This document shows positions 52,567 to 62,714 of a DNA stretch of 64,000 bases, one piece after another. The stretch lies in contig CACMVB010000002.1 in assembly GCA_902617025.1 (NCBI GenBank), positions 124,001-188,000 of the forward strand, read 5' to 3'. The notes under the pieces are model-generated. The model was not told where the DNA came from. It saw only the letters and a program-made list of their open reading frames with translations, and searched no databases. This DNA comes from an uncultured Pelagibacteraceae bacterium. GTDB taxonomy: Bacteria; Pseudomonadota; Alphaproteobacteria; Pelagibacterales; Pelagibacteraceae. Position 1 is the first letter of the stretch; every line of letters starts with the position of its first letter. Both the position numbers and the translations under genes were made by a program.

Positions 52567-53061
52567 TTAATTAAGCTTTCTCCATTTTTCTGGCTCCATA
52601 AACTTTCCTTGCCATAATCCTAATTTGTTTTTTTTAGCAAAATCTTCGTCTGGCACATATTTTTTTGAGTATCTTCTATATGCTATTGCAAGTCCATTTC
52701 TGACCATCCATTGATTCAAGTTTATTTTATCCTTAAAACAAGTAGCAATATATCTATTATATCTATCTTTAGACGTAGATATACATTTAATATCTGATCC
52801 ATTTATTTTAGCAATTAATCGCTTTTTTGAAATTTTTCCACAGTTGTAGTCTTTGTAAAATATAAAACCGATAATATATGAAATTTTAAAAGACTCTTTT
52901 TTACATTTTTGTTTCATCTCTGGAGCATCTATACCTTCTAATCTAAATTTATAATTGTTTATATGAATAGTATCTCCATCTACAATTTTAGGAATTCCGG
53001 ATACTTCCTCTGCTATTGCAGCGGAAAACCAAATCAAAAATATTATTATACGTATTAACAT
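52567..53061 (-). CDS. Secreted thermonuclease-family (SNase-like) nuclease
   Basis: Signal peptide (about 1-17, ending AIAEE) and an SNase domain: KIVDGDTIHINNYKFRLEGIDAPEMKQ gives Asp, Arg and the Glu region; SKDRYNRYIATCF the second Arg; WMVRNGLAIAYRRYS follows. Cleaves DNA or RNA, possibly nutrient scavenging in the periplasm. Adjacent to vanZ-like gene with no gap. Confidence 0.9.
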   Translation of the reverse strand: MLIRIIIFLIWFSAAIAEEVSGIPKIVDGDTIHINNYKFRLEGIDAPEMKQKCKKESFKISYIIGFIFYKDYNCGKISKKRLIAKINGSDIKCISTSKDRYNRYIATCFKDKINLNQWMVRNGLAIAYRRYSKKYVPDEDFAKKNKLGLWQGKFMEPEKWRKLN

Positions 53062-53454
53062 TTAATTTTTAATTTTTTTTAAAAATGTAAACATGAAATA
53101 AGCCGTCAATACTCCTAAGCTATTTGCATATACGTCGATAAGTTCAAATGCTCTATTAGGTATTAAATAATGTAATAATTCTAAAATTATAGAAATTAAA
53201 AATAGAAAAGAAAAGCTATTTACAAATTTTTTTTGATTGCTACGAAATATAAAACCTAAAATACTTAAATAGAAAAAGAATACAAAATGATTAATAGAGG
53301 TTCCAATTGGATTTGAAATAAAATCAGGTTGTTGTCCTAAATTACCGTATAAAAAATAACCCATTAAACTACCTGGGAATAAATAAAGAATTAATAGAGT
53401 TATAAATGAAAAATAGAATAAATATTTTAAAGTAGAGAAGATAGTAATTTTCAT
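53062..53454 (-). CDS. VanZ-like membrane protein
   Basis: Four hydrophobic helices in 130 residues. The VanZ motif appears as HYLIPNRAFELIDVYANSLGVL. Function of most VanZ homologues is unknown; a role in envelope or teicoplanin-like resistance is not implied. Confidence 0.85.
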   Translation of the reverse strand: MKITIFSTLKYLFYFSFITLLILYLFPGSLMGYFLYGNLGQQPDFISNPIGTSINHFVFFFYLSILGFIFRSNQKKFVNSFSFLFLISIILELLHYLIPNRAFELIDVYANSLGVLTAYFMFTFLKKIKN

Positions 53455-53494
53455 TTAGATTTTTATATAGTACATAATAACTTAATTAACTTAT

Positions 53495-54214
53495 ATGAGT
53501 AAACTAATCTTAACAAGACATGGCCAAAGTACATGGAATGCTGAAAATAGATTTACGGGATGGGTAGATGTTGATCTTTCAGAGCAAGGTAAGAAAGAAG
53601 CTAAAAAGTCAGGTAAGTTAATTAGTGAATTGAATATTAAAATAGATATTAGTTATACTTCTTATCTTAAAAGAGCAATTGAAACACTCACAATTATATT
53701 AAAAACTTTAAATTTGTCTATGAAGTTCAATACTGCTTGGGAATTAAATGAGAGACATTATGGGTCATTAACAGGTTTGAATAAGGAGGAAACAAAAAAG
53801 AAAATTGGTGAAGAACAATTTAAAAAGTACAGAAGATCTTGGGACGTGTCACCTCCTCTCATGGCTAAAGATAGTAATTACCTTGAAAATTTCAGCCCTC
53901 TAAACAGTGGAATACCTGAAAATAAAATTCCTTTGACAGAGTCTTTAAAGAACACTTACGAAAGAGTAATTCCTTTTTATGATATTGAGATAAATAAGAA
54001 TTTGAAAAACGGAAAAAATATTTTGATATCAGCTCATGGAAATTCATTAAGAGCATTGTGTAAATATCTCTTTAAGATTTCAGACACAAAGATTAATGAA
54101 CTAGAAATTCCAACAGGAAATCCGCTTATTATCGAATTTGATAATCAATTAAAAATTCAAAAATATTATTATCTAGATGATAGTAGGGCGAAAGATATTA
54201 TTTTTAATCAATAG
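53495..54214 (+). CDS. gpmA: 2,3-bisphosphoglycerate-dependent phosphoglycerate mutase
   Basis: Glycolytic/gluconeogenic enzyme. LTRHGQSTWNAENRFTGWVDVDLSEQG contains the phosphorylated His, ELNERHYGSLTGLNK and YRRSWDVSPP are typical, and ISAHGNSLRAL carries the second His. Length 239 is normal. Overlaps the convergent nucleotidyltransferase gene by 11 bases. Confidence 0.96.
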   Translation: MSKLILTRHGQSTWNAENRFTGWVDVDLSEQGKKEAKKSGKLISELNIKIDISYTSYLKRAIETLTIILKTLNLSMKFNTAWELNERHYGSLTGLNKEETKKKIGEEQFKKYRRSWDVSPPLMAKDSNYLENFSPLNSGIPENKIPLTESLKNTYERVIPFYDIEINKNLKNGKNILISAHGNSLRALCKYLFKISDTKINELEIPTGNPLIIEFDNQLKIQKYYYLDDSRAKDIIFNQ

Positions 54215-54902
54215 GACTTAAAGAAGATATTTTTTCAAACATTTCTAAGGTATTTAAATGATAAAATTTTTGATTACTTTCCAATCCACCAAGATTGTTT
54301 TCATTTATTAATTTTTTCCAAACTTCATTCATAGAAAAAATATTTTTATTGAAAAAGGCTAAATGATCATTTTTCATTATTTGCAGGCCAGTAAAAATGA
54401 ATTGGTTATGTTCATCTTTAGAGATTAAATTATTCTTTAAATTGAAGTCACCTTTGAAAGAATTATCCAAAGATAATTCTTTTTTAACCAGTAACAAACA
54501 AGGTCTTTTATTTGTGAAATATTCTTTTTCTAAAGATTGAACTTCTTCAGAATATTTATTACTCCAAAGTGTATCTGGATTAATTACAAAAAAAGGATTA
54601 TCGTCAAATTCTTTTGTTCCTTTTTTTACTCCACCACCAGTATCTAATAATGAATCTTTTTCACTTGATATTTTTATTTTAGCTTGAGATTTAAAATTTG
54701 AGATAAATTTTTCTATTTGATTAGCAAGATGATGAGTATTTAGAGTTATCTCTTCCACACCATGATTGATTAAAAGATTTATTGCTCTTTCAAGAAGAGT
54801 GCTGCCTCCTATTTCCAATAATGGTTTTGGTTTTTTGTTAGTAAGAGGTTGCATTCTCTTGCCTAAGCCAGCAGTCAATATCATCCCGTGTTTTATTTTC
54901 AT
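54204..54902 (-). CDS. murU: N-acetylmuramate-1-phosphate uridylyltransferase-like (MurU family)
   Basis: Nucleotidyltransferase with MILTAGLGKRMQPLTNKKPKPLLEIGG, the NTP motif, and INPDTLWSN for the metal site. Paired with the AmgK-like kinase by a 4-base overlap, as in the AmgK-MurU peptidoglycan recycling route that converts MurNAc to UDP-MurNAc. Length 232 is normal. Confidence 0.87.
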   Translation of the reverse strand: MKIKHGMILTAGLGKRMQPLTNKKPKPLLEIGGSTLLERAINLLINHGVEEITLNTHHLANQIEKFISNFKSQAKIKISSEKDSLLDTGGGVKKGTKEFDDNPFFVINPDTLWSNKYSEEVQSLEKEYFTNKRPCLLLVKKELSLDNSFKGDFNLKNNLISKDEHNQFIFTGLQIMKNDHLAFFNKNIFSMNEVWKKLINENNLGGLESNQKFYHLNTLEMFEKISSLSPID

Positions 54903-55861
54903 AAATTATTTATTTTTTTTAGTTTTTTAATTTTTAGATGTTTTTTAAATAATAAGTTTAGGTTTTTGAAGATAGGATTTTTTAGGCGTCTTTCAATTAA
55001 ACTCCAGGTATAAGGTAAATATTTTAAGTAATTAGGTTTGCCATCCCTTTTAAAAAGTCTAACAAATATTCCCAGAATTTTTAAATTTCTTTGAACAGAT
55101 AATATCTCAAAATCATTTTTTAAATTTTTGTATTCCTCTTTTTTAAGTTTAGATTTTAAATAATAAAAATTTAATAATTTTTCTTGTAAATTTGAAGGCA
55201 ATTTTATTCTTACATCATCAATTAATGAAGCTACATCATATAATGGGTTTCCAATTATAGCATCCTGACTATCAATCAAACCAAGTTTATTATTATTTAT
55301 CATTATATTTGATGCATGAAAATCTCTGTGTACAAAAGTACTGTTTTTAAAATAAAGTTTTTTATATATTTTTGTTAATTCATTTTTTAAAATTTCTTTA
55401 ATTTTTTTTAGTTTTGGACTTTTGAAACAATACTTTAAATACCAATCAAAAAATAAATCAGATTCATTATGAAGATTCTTAATCGAATAATTTTGAAAAT
55501 TAATTTTGAATTTCCCTAAACGATAATTTCGTTGTAATTTTATATTTTGTAGTTTTATGATAATCTTAATTAGATCTTTGTAGTCGTTAAATTTATTTTT
55601 TTTTTTAATAATTTTATTATAAAAAGACTTTTGTCCCAAATCAGTAATCTCAATAATATCATGTTCATAGTGATTAGTGATTAGCTTAGGTGCATATATC
55701 TTATATTTTACTAAAATTTTGTTTACAACAATATAGGTAATTAAATTTTTAAATTTTTCTTTTTTGGCTTGAATTATAATTGATGTATTCTTTCCTTTTT
55801 GTAATCTATAAAATTCTCTAAATGAAGCGTCTCCTGATATTTTTTTAAGTTTATAATTCAT
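54899..55861 (-). CDS. amgK: Sugar kinase of the aminoglycoside phosphotransferase fold (AmgK-like)
   Basis: APH-family kinase of 320 residues. The catalytic loop is VHRDFHASNIM and the Mg Asp follows in LGLIDSQDAIIGNPLYDVASL. Together with MurU it likely phosphorylates MurNAc/GlcNAc at C1. Overlaps tsaE by 11 bases and murU by 4; this trio is a conserved alphaproteobacterial arrangement. Confidence 0.87.
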   Translation of the reverse strand: MNYKLKKISGDASFREFYRLQKGKNTSIIIQAKKEKFKNLITYIVVNKILVKYKIYAPKLITNHYEHDIIEITDLGQKSFYNKIIKKKNKFNDYKDLIKIIIKLQNIKLQRNYRLGKFKINFQNYSIKNLHNESDLFFDWYLKYCFKSPKLKKIKEILKNELTKIYKKLYFKNSTFVHRDFHASNIMINNNKLGLIDSQDAIIGNPLYDVASLIDDVRIKLPSNLQEKLLNFYYLKSKLKKEEYKNLKNDFEILSVQRNLKILGIFVRLFKRDGKPNYLKYLPYTWSLIERRLKNPIFKNLNLLFKKHLKIKKLKKINNL

Positions 55862-56300
55862 TTAAAAATTTCCATCTATCTGAGCCTATAAATTTAATCT
55901 CTCTCTCTTTTTCATTTTTAACATAATCTAAATGTATTTCTAACTTATCAGTTAATGGAATATTAATCAGTTGAGGCCATTCAATAATCTTAATAGTGTC
56001 TTTCTTATCTAAAAAAATACCTAAATGCTTTAATTCTTGTTCATCTTTTATTCTGTAAAGATCATAGTGCATAATCTTAATTGTTTTTAAATCATACTCA
56101 TAAAGTAGGTTAAAAGTAGGGCTTAGTACTTCTGTAATCTTTTCTCCATTTTTTTCTTGCAAATGATTTATCAAATATCTTGTAAAAGTGGTTTTTCCTA
56201 CACCGATTTCACCAATTAAAAAAATACAATCATTCTTATTGAGCTTGTCTGCAACTTTTTGAGATAAGGAATTGAGATGTTCTAAAGATTTTACAATCAT
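55851..56300 (-). CDS. tsaE: tRNA threonylcarbamoyladenosine biosynthesis ATPase TsaE
   Basis: P-loop GEIGVGKTTFTRYL, SPTFNLLYEYD and IKIMHYDLYRI are the TsaE motifs; IIEWPQLI follows. Works with TsaB and TsaD in t6A37 formation on ANN-decoding tRNAs. Length 149 is normal. Confidence 0.94.
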   Translation of the reverse strand: MIVKSLEHLNSLSQKVADKLNKNDCIFLIGEIGVGKTTFTRYLINHLQEKNGEKITEVLSPTFNLLYEYDLKTIKIMHYDLYRIKDEQELKHLGIFLDKKDTIKIIEWPQLINIPLTDKLEIHLDYVKNEKEREIKFIGSDRWKFLNEL

Positions 56301-56310
56301 TAGCTACTGT

Positions 56311-57600
56311 TTAGTAGCGGTAAGTATCTGGTTTAAATGGTCCTGATGGTTTAACGCTAATATAATCTGCTTGCTCTTTTGACATTTTAGTTAATTTTGC
56401 ACCTACTTTTTCTAAATGAAGCATGGCAACTTTTTCGTCGAGATGTTTTGGAAGTACATAAACTTTCTTTTCATACTTATCTGAGTTGTTCCATAGTTCA
56501 ATTTGAGCAATTACTTGATTTGTAAATGAAGCGCTCATAACAAAACTAGGGTGCCCTGTAGCACATCCCAAGTTTACCAATCTTCCTTCAGCTAAAAGAA
56601 TGATCCTTTTTTTACTAGGTAATTCTATTTCGTGCACTTGCGGTTTTATTTCATCCCATTTATAATTTTTTAATGCCTCAACTTGAATTTCATTATCAAA
56701 GTGACCTATGTTGCAAAGTATTGCTCTATCTTTCATATCTCTCATATGATCAGCTGTAACTATGTCTTTATTTCCTGTAGCAGTAACAACAATATCAGCA
56801 TCTTTGATAGCTTCATCCATAACAACAACTTCGTAACCTTCCATAGCAGCTTGCAACGCGCATATCGGGTCTGTCTCGGTTACCATAACTCTTGCACCTG
56901 CTTGACGTAAAGAAGCAGCACTTCCTTTGCCAACGTCACCAAAGCCAGCAACAATAGCTACTTTACCTGACATCATTATATCAGTTGCTCTTTTAATTCC
57001 GTCTACTAAACTTTCTCTACAGCCATAAAGGTTATCGAATTTAGATTTTGTCACTGAGTCGTTTACATTTATGGCAGGTATTAGCAGCTCTTTAGCAGCC
57101 TCCATTTTTTTAAGTGCTAAAACACCTGTTGTAGTTTCTTCTGATACACCCTTAACATCTTTTAATAAATTTTTATATTCTTTATGCATTAAAGCAGTAA
57201 GGTCACCGCCGTCGTCTAAGATCATATTTGGTTTCCAGTCTTTTTTTCCTTCAACAGTTTGCTTAACGCACCACCAGTATTCCTCTTCTGTCTCACCTTT
57301 CCATGCAAAGACAGGAATACCTGCTTTGGCTATTGCGGCAGCTGCATGATCTTGTGTTGAAAAAATATTACAAGAAGACCATCTAACCTCTGCTCCCAAT
57401 TCCACTAAAGTTTCAATTAACACCGCTGTTTGTATAGTCATATGAAGACAGCCTAGGATTTTTGCACCCTTTAAAGGTTTTTTACCTTTGTACTCCTTCC
57501 GGAGAGCCATAAGTCCTGGCATTTCTGTTTCTGCTAAAGAAATTTCTTTTCTTCCAAAATCTGCTTCGTTAATATCTTTTACTTTATAATCTTGAGCCAT
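56311..57600 (-). CDS. ahcY: Adenosylhomocysteinase
   Basis: Hydrolyses S-adenosylhomocysteine to adenosine and homocysteine with bound [36 protein letters not shown], the NAD loop [26 protein letters not shown] and the C-terminal [10 protein letters not shown] are diagnostic. The start at 57600 (MAQDYKVKD) is the usual one; an upstream ATG would add 13 residues. Adjacent to chvG, as in alphaproteobacteria where hprK and ptsH often intervene; they are absent here. Confidence 0.96.
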   Translation of the reverse strand: MAQDYKVKDINEADFGRKEISLAETEMPGLMALRKEYKGKKPLKGAKILGCLHMTIQTAVLIETLVELGAEVRWSSCNIFSTQDHAAAAIAKAGIPVFAWKGETEEEYWWCVKQTVEGKKDWKPNMILDDGGDLTALMHKEYKNLLKDVKGVSEETTTGVLALKKMEAAKELLIPAINVNDSVTKSKFDNLYGCRESLVDGIKRATDIMMSGKVAIVAGFGDVGKGSAASLRQAGARVMVTETDPICALQAAMEGYEVVVMDEAIKDADIVVTATGNKDIVTADHMRDMKDRAILCNIGHFDNEIQVEALKNYKWDEIKPQVHEIELPSKKRIILLAEGRLVNLGCATGHPSFVMSASFTNQVIAQIELWNNSDKYEKKVYVLPKHLDEKVAMLHLEKVGAKLTKMSKEQADYISVKPSGPFKPDTYRY

Positions 57601-57648
57601 ATTGAAGATGTTATTATCAACATAAATAAACCTTAGCAAGAAATAATG

Positions 57649-59169
57649 TTAGGAAACTTTAGGAAGCAAAACCTCTACCTGTGCTCCTTTAGCGTTAAGC
57701 CTATTTGAGGCTGCTACTGTACCTTTATGCAACTGAACAATATTTTTTACAATGTTCAAACCTAAGCCGGAGTGTTTCCCGAAACTCGCAGGTCTATTGC
57801 TATAAAAACGCTTAAAAATTTTCTGAGGCGATGTTTCAGCAAAACCTGGTCCCTCGTCTTTTACTGAAATTAATAAATTGCTAGAAGTTTCTTCAAGACC
57901 AATTTCAATTTTTTGGTTATCTTTGCTAAACGAAATTGAATTATCTAACAAATTAGCGATTACTTGCTCTAATCTATTACTTATACCGAATATAAAATGA
58001 CCATTTTTACTTTTAATATTGTTGATAACACTTATAACAATTTTTTTATTTTGATTAATAAGATCCTGGTTAAAGTCTTCTACTACACTATTAACAATTT
58101 CAACTAAATTAATTTTACTCATTTTTTCTCGGGATAAAGATGCTTCGTCTTTTAACATTTGTGTGTAATCCGTGATTAATCTTTCTATTCTTTCTACATC
58201 ATGATTTATGATTTTAAGAAGTTTTTCTGCCTCATTTTTTTCAGTAGTTTTATCTAAAAGTTCTGAAGCACTTTTTAAGGATGCGAGTGGATTTCTTATT
58301 TCGTGGGCTAAATCATTTGAAAATGTTTCTGCTTTATTAGTTCGTTGTTGTAATTCTTTAGTCATTTCATCAATAGACTGTGTTAGTTTACCAATTTCAT
58401 CATTTCTGACGAAAACTTTGTTTATATCAATTGTTTGATTAGATTTTTTTTTAACTCCTTCACTAAATTTAACTAAAAGTCCAATTGGCTTAAGGATATA
58501 TTTATTCAAAAATAGAGAAAAGATTAAAATCACAATCACAACAGCAATCATAGTTCTTATTATAAATGCTTTTCTTTCTTTCACAGCAGTGGTGATGTCA
58601 TTCGCTTGCTCTGAGACTACAATATAACCGATATCATCGTTTTGAAATTTAATTTTACTTAACGTGCTTACAAAAAAATTATTTTTTTTATTATTAGTAA
58701 CGGTCATTATTTCATCATTATATCTATTTGTAATAATATCTTTAATTTCATCTACTTCTTCTTCTTCAAATCTCTCTTCAATATTTGGCTTAATTGTTTC
58801 ACCATCCAAAGCTTCCTCAAAAATTATATCTGATCCTGTAAAAACACTTTGATCTAAATCTAAAATGTTTGTGTCACCAATTAGATTTCCTGATAAATCA
58901 TAAAATTGGACACGGTCTAGACTTTGAAACAAAAATCTTGTAGAGAGCAAAAAATCTCTAATTCCCTCTTTAGTGTATTCTATATTTAGTCTCTCAAGAT
59001 TATCTTTGGTATTTTTTATTACTATTTTATGATTGTCTGATCTTTCTTTTACTAGATTTGGCTGGATTGCTTCAAGGTATATGATTGTAAAAAGCCCTAA
59101 AACAGAAAAGACTGTAAGGTTAATAATTAAAAACTTCTTTAAAATAGAAGCTGATTTCTTTTGTTTCAT
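57649..59169 (-). CDS. chvG: Sensor histidine kinase ChvG-like
   Basis: Two membrane helices (about 11-32 and 204-224) enclose a periplasmic sensor; then HAMP, HisKA with FSNDLAHEIRNPLAS (phosphorylated His about residue 290), N-box ANLLDNSISFSK and G-boxes KDEGPGF and SGLGLNIVKN. 506 residues. The overlap with the response regulator and position before ahcY support ChvG, which senses acidic/envelope stress in relatives. Confidence 0.88.
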   Translation of the reverse strand: MKQKKSASILKKFLIINLTVFSVLGLFTIIYLEAIQPNLVKERSDNHKIVIKNTKDNLERLNIEYTKEGIRDFLLSTRFLFQSLDRVQFYDLSGNLIGDTNILDLDQSVFTGSDIIFEEALDGETIKPNIEERFEEEEVDEIKDIITNRYNDEIMTVTNNKKNNFFVSTLSKIKFQNDDIGYIVVSEQANDITTAVKERKAFIIRTMIAVVIVILIFSLFLNKYILKPIGLLVKFSEGVKKKSNQTIDINKVFVRNDEIGKLTQSIDEMTKELQQRTNKAETFSNDLAHEIRNPLASLKSASELLDKTTEKNEAEKLLKIINHDVERIERLITDYTQMLKDEASLSREKMSKINLVEIVNSVVEDFNQDLINQNKKIVISVINNIKSKNGHFIFGISNRLEQVIANLLDNSISFSKDNQKIEIGLEETSSNLLISVKDEGPGFAETSPQKIFKRFYSNRPASFGKHSGLGLNIVKNIVQLHKGTVAASNRLNAKGAQVEVLLPKVS

Positions 59170-59867
59170 TAGCTAACATTCCATCTATACCCGCTTCCAT
59201 ATCTGGTTTCAATTGCAGAAAACTTCTCATCTACCTTTTTAAATTTTTTTCTTATTCTCTTTACGTGGCTATCAATTGTTCTATCCTCGATTTCTGTATT
59301 TTCCTTGTATGCTATGTCCATTAAGTGTGCTCTTTCTTTTATAACTCCTGGTCTTTTGGCTAATTCTTTAACAATTAGAAATTCTGTAGTGGTTAGCTTA
59401 TCTGGCAAAGCTCTACCATTCCATTCACACTCCAATTGAGCAGGATCTAATTTTAATTTACCATGACTAATTATATTTTTTGTGTCATCGATAGTATTAG
59501 TTTTTTTCCTTAATTGAACTCTTATTCTCTCTATTAAAACTTTTGTAGAAAAACCTCCAGATTTTTTGACAAAATCATCAGCACCCAACTTCAAACCAAG
59601 TAATTCATCAACTTCATCATCTTTTGATGTTAGAAAGATAATTGGAATTGACATCTTTTTTTTAAGTTTTTTTAATAACTCTTCTCCGTCCATCCTTGGC
59701 ATTTTAATATCCAAAATAGCTAAGTCAGGAGGATTTCTAGTTAATCCTATTAAGGCAGACTCTCCATCGATATAAGTTTGAACTTTAAAACCTTCTCTTT
59801 CCAAAGCAATACTTATACTAGTTAGTATATTTCTATCGTCATCTACTAAAGCTATTGTTTGACTCAT
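59169..59867 (-). CDS. chvI: OmpR-family response regulator ChvI-like
   Basis: Receiver with Asp in LAILDIKMPRMDG and DNA-binding winged helix (LPDKLTTTEFLIVKELAKRPG; DSHVKRIRKKF). The usual Lys-Pro after GADDFVK is Lys-Lys followed by SGGFS, a small insertion relative to typical ChvI. One-base overlap with chvG. Confidence 0.88.
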   Translation of the reverse strand: MSQTIALVDDDRNILTSISIALEREGFKVQTYIDGESALIGLTRNPPDLAILDIKMPRMDGEELLKKLKKKMSIPIIFLTSKDDEVDELLGLKLGADDFVKKSGGFSTKVLIERIRVQLRKKTNTIDDTKNIISHGKLKLDPAQLECEWNGRALPDKLTTTEFLIVKELAKRPGVIKERAHLMDIAYKENTEIEDRTIDSHVKRIRKKFKKVDEKFSAIETRYGSGYRWNVS

Positions 59868-59906
59868 ATTTTTATTCTCTTAATTTTATTGTCAAAATTT
59901 AGGCGT

Positions 59907-62672
59907 TTAATGGGCTTCTCCCCAATTGTTTCCAGAGTTAATACTTACTTCTAAAGGTATTGAAAACATGTGATGGTCTGAGTGTGACACTGACGTCATA
60001 ACTTCTTTAACAATTTTTTTTACTTCACTTTCATCTTTTTTTAAACATTCAAAAATAAGTTCATCATGTATTTGTAAAAGCATTTTTGCTTTCTTTTTTT
60101 TTTCAAGGATTCTATCAATTTTAATCATTGCTAGTCTTATAATATCTGCAGCCGATCCTTGTATTGGAGCATTAATTGCTGCTCTTTCTTGGAATGCGCG
60201 TACGCTAAAATTTTTATCGTTAATTCCTCTTAAATGAATTCTTCTTCCAAAAATATTTGTAACAAAGCCTTGCTTTCTGCAAATTTTTATTGTCGTGTTC
60301 ATATAATCTTTAATTTCAGGAAATTTTTTAAAATATGAATTAATGAAACTTAAAGCCTCTTCATTTGAAACTGATATTTGTTTTGCCAATCCATATTGTG
60401 TAATTCCATAAATAATTCCAAAATTAATTGCCTTTGCTTTTCTTCTAAAATCATCTGTCACTTTTGCAATAGGAACATCAAAAACTTGGCTCGCTGTTAA
60501 AGAATGTATATCTTGTTTATTTTTAAAAGCTTTTTTTAATTCTTTTACATCAGCCATATCAGCAAGAATTCTCATTTCTATTTGGTTATAATCTGCTGAA
60601 ATTAATAAATTATTTTTATCTGCTATAAAGGCTTTTCTTATCTCTTTACCGTCTGAAGTCTTTATAGGAATATTTTGTAAATTAGGATCACTCGAAGCTA
60701 ACCTACCAGTATTAGTTGCAGCTAGTAAAAAAGAAGTATGCACTCTTTTTGTTTTTTTACTTATATGGTCTTGCAAAGCATCTGTATAAGTACTTTTTAA
60801 TTTTGAAACTTGGCGCCATTCTAAAACTAAATTAGGAAATTTATGTCCAGTTAATGCTAAGTCCTCTAAAATTTTAGCGCTAGTAGCTAAACTTCCTTTC
60901 TTAGTTTTTTTCAATTTTGCTATCTTTAAGTCATTATAAATAATTTCTCCTAATTGTTTTGGTGATCCAATATTAAATTTTTTACCTGATATTTTATAAA
61001 TTTCTTTTTCAATAGTTATTAATCTTTCCTCAAATTTTTTTGAAAGTTTTTTAAGATAAGCATCATCAACTTTTACACCACTCGACTCTAGTTTTGAGAG
61101 AATTTTTATCATTGGTTTTTCAAATTCCTCATAAATTTTTTCTAACTTTTCCCTAGATACTCTCTCAGATAAAACTTCATATAATCTTAACGTTATATCT
61201 GCATCCTCAGCAGCATATTCAGTGGCTGATTTAAGATCTACTTCTGAAAAATTTAACTGCTTTTTTCCAGTTCCTACCAAATCTTTATAAGATATAGTTT
61301 TATGACCAAGATGTAATTCAGATAATGTATCCATATTATGTCTATTATTTCCCGCGTCTAGTGTGTACGAAAGTAACATCGTGTCTTCCACTGAGCTTAG
61401 TTCGATGCCGTGGTTTTTAAATATTATAAAATCATATTTTATATTTTGGCCAACTTTTTTTATGCTTGGGTCTTCTAAAAGTGGTTTAAGTTTCTTCAAA
61501 ACAATATCCCTTTTTAATTCCGTTTTCTCTGTATGACCTACCGGGATATAGAAAGCTTCGTTAGCCTCATAACATAAAGATATGCCAACAAGATCTGCTT
61601 CTTGGGGATTTAAGGATGAGGTTTCAGTATCAACTGCTATAACTGATTTTTCATTTATTTTTTTTATTAATTCATCCAATTGTTTCTCTTTGAAAATAGT
61701 TTTGTAGGACTTTGTATTAATCTTATTGTTTTTTTTTACAGAATTTTTCTCATTAAAATCTTTGTTTCCAGGTTCTCCATAAAAACTAATTGCCTGGCTC
61801 AACAATCTATTAAATTCCATGTCTCTTAAAAAATTGTATAGTTTATCTTTATTAATATCTTTAATAATAAAGTCAGCAGCATCATTTCTAAGTGGAACAT
61901 CATTTTTTAAAGTTACTAATTGCTTACTAATCATAGCTTTATCTTTGTTAGATAATAGGGTTTCCCGTCTTTTGTTCTGAGGTATTTCTGATGCTTTCTT
62001 TAATAAATTTTCTAAGGTTTTATATTTATTTATGAGTTCTGCTGCTGTTTTAACTCCAATACCAGGAACTCCAGGCACATTATCTGAACTATCTCCAGCA
62101 AGTGATTGCACGTCGATTACTTGACTTGGTTTAACTCCAAATTTTTCAATTACATCTTTTTCGTCTATAACTTTACTTTTCATAGGATCAAATAGTCTGA
62201 CTTTATTTGATACTAACTGCATTAAATCTTTATCGGACGATATCACGGTAACCTTTGCTCCAGCTTCAGTAATTTTTTTTGCATAAGTGGCTATAAGATC
62301 ATCTGCTTCATAATTTAAAAGTTCAATAGACGGTAAGTTAAAAGCTTCAACTGATTTTCTTATATATTCAAATTGAGGAGCAAGGTCATCTGGTGCCTCT
62401 GCACGATTGGCTTTATATTCTTTATAAATTTCATTTCTAAAATTTTTTCTTGCAGAGTCGAAAATTACTGCAAAATGTGTCGGTTTATTTTTAGAATCGT
62501 CTGATCTAGCGTCTTCTAATAATTTAAAAAGCATAGAACAGAATCCGCTAACTGCTCCAGTTGGAAGACCGTCACTTTTTCTTGAAAGAGGAGGTAGAGC
62601 ATAATAAGCACGAAAAATATATCCAGATCCGTCGACCAAATAAAAATGATCTGTTTTTTTTATTGAACTCAT
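59907..62672 (-). CDS. polA: DNA polymerase I
   Basis: All three domains: 5'-nuclease (about 1-300; YLVDGSGYIFRAYYALPPL), 3'-5' exonuclease (about 330-510; AVDTETSSLNP, GQNIKYDF, YAAEDADITLRL, so proofreading residues are kept) and polymerase (about 520-921; motif A DYNQIEMRILAD, O-helix RRKAKAINFGIIYG, motif C QIHDELIFE). Length 921 is normal. Acts in repair and Okazaki fragment processing. Confidence 0.97.
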   Translation of the reverse strand: MSSIKKTDHFYLVDGSGYIFRAYYALPPLSRKSDGLPTGAVSGFCSMLFKLLEDARSDDSKNKPTHFAVIFDSARKNFRNEIYKEYKANRAEAPDDLAPQFEYIRKSVEAFNLPSIELLNYEADDLIATYAKKITEAGAKVTVISSDKDLMQLVSNKVRLFDPMKSKVIDEKDVIEKFGVKPSQVIDVQSLAGDSSDNVPGVPGIGVKTAAELINKYKTLENLLKKASEIPQNKRRETLLSNKDKAMISKQLVTLKNDVPLRNDAADFIIKDINKDKLYNFLRDMEFNRLLSQAISFYGEPGNKDFNEKNSVKKNNKINTKSYKTIFKEKQLDELIKKINEKSVIAVDTETSSLNPQEADLVGISLCYEANEAFYIPVGHTEKTELKRDIVLKKLKPLLEDPSIKKVGQNIKYDFIIFKNHGIELSSVEDTMLLSYTLDAGNNRHNMDTLSELHLGHKTISYKDLVGTGKKQLNFSEVDLKSATEYAAEDADITLRLYEVLSERVSREKLEKIYEEFEKPMIKILSKLESSGVKVDDAYLKKLSKKFEERLITIEKEIYKISGKKFNIGSPKQLGEIIYNDLKIAKLKKTKKGSLATSAKILEDLALTGHKFPNLVLEWRQVSKLKSTYTDALQDHISKKTKRVHTSFLLAATNTGRLASSDPNLQNIPIKTSDGKEIRKAFIADKNNLLISADYNQIEMRILADMADVKELKKAFKNKQDIHSLTASQVFDVPIAKVTDDFRRKAKAINFGIIYGITQYGLAKQISVSNEEALSFINSYFKKFPEIKDYMNTTIKICRKQGFVTNIFGRRIHLRGINDKNFSVRAFQERAAINAPIQGSAADIIRLAMIKIDRILEKKKKAKMLLQIHDELIFECLKKDESEVKKIVKEVMTSVSHSDHHMFSIPLEVSINSGNNWGEAH

Positions 62673-62714
62673 ATATACATATTACATTGAAATCTTAATG
62701 AATTATAAAAAAGT

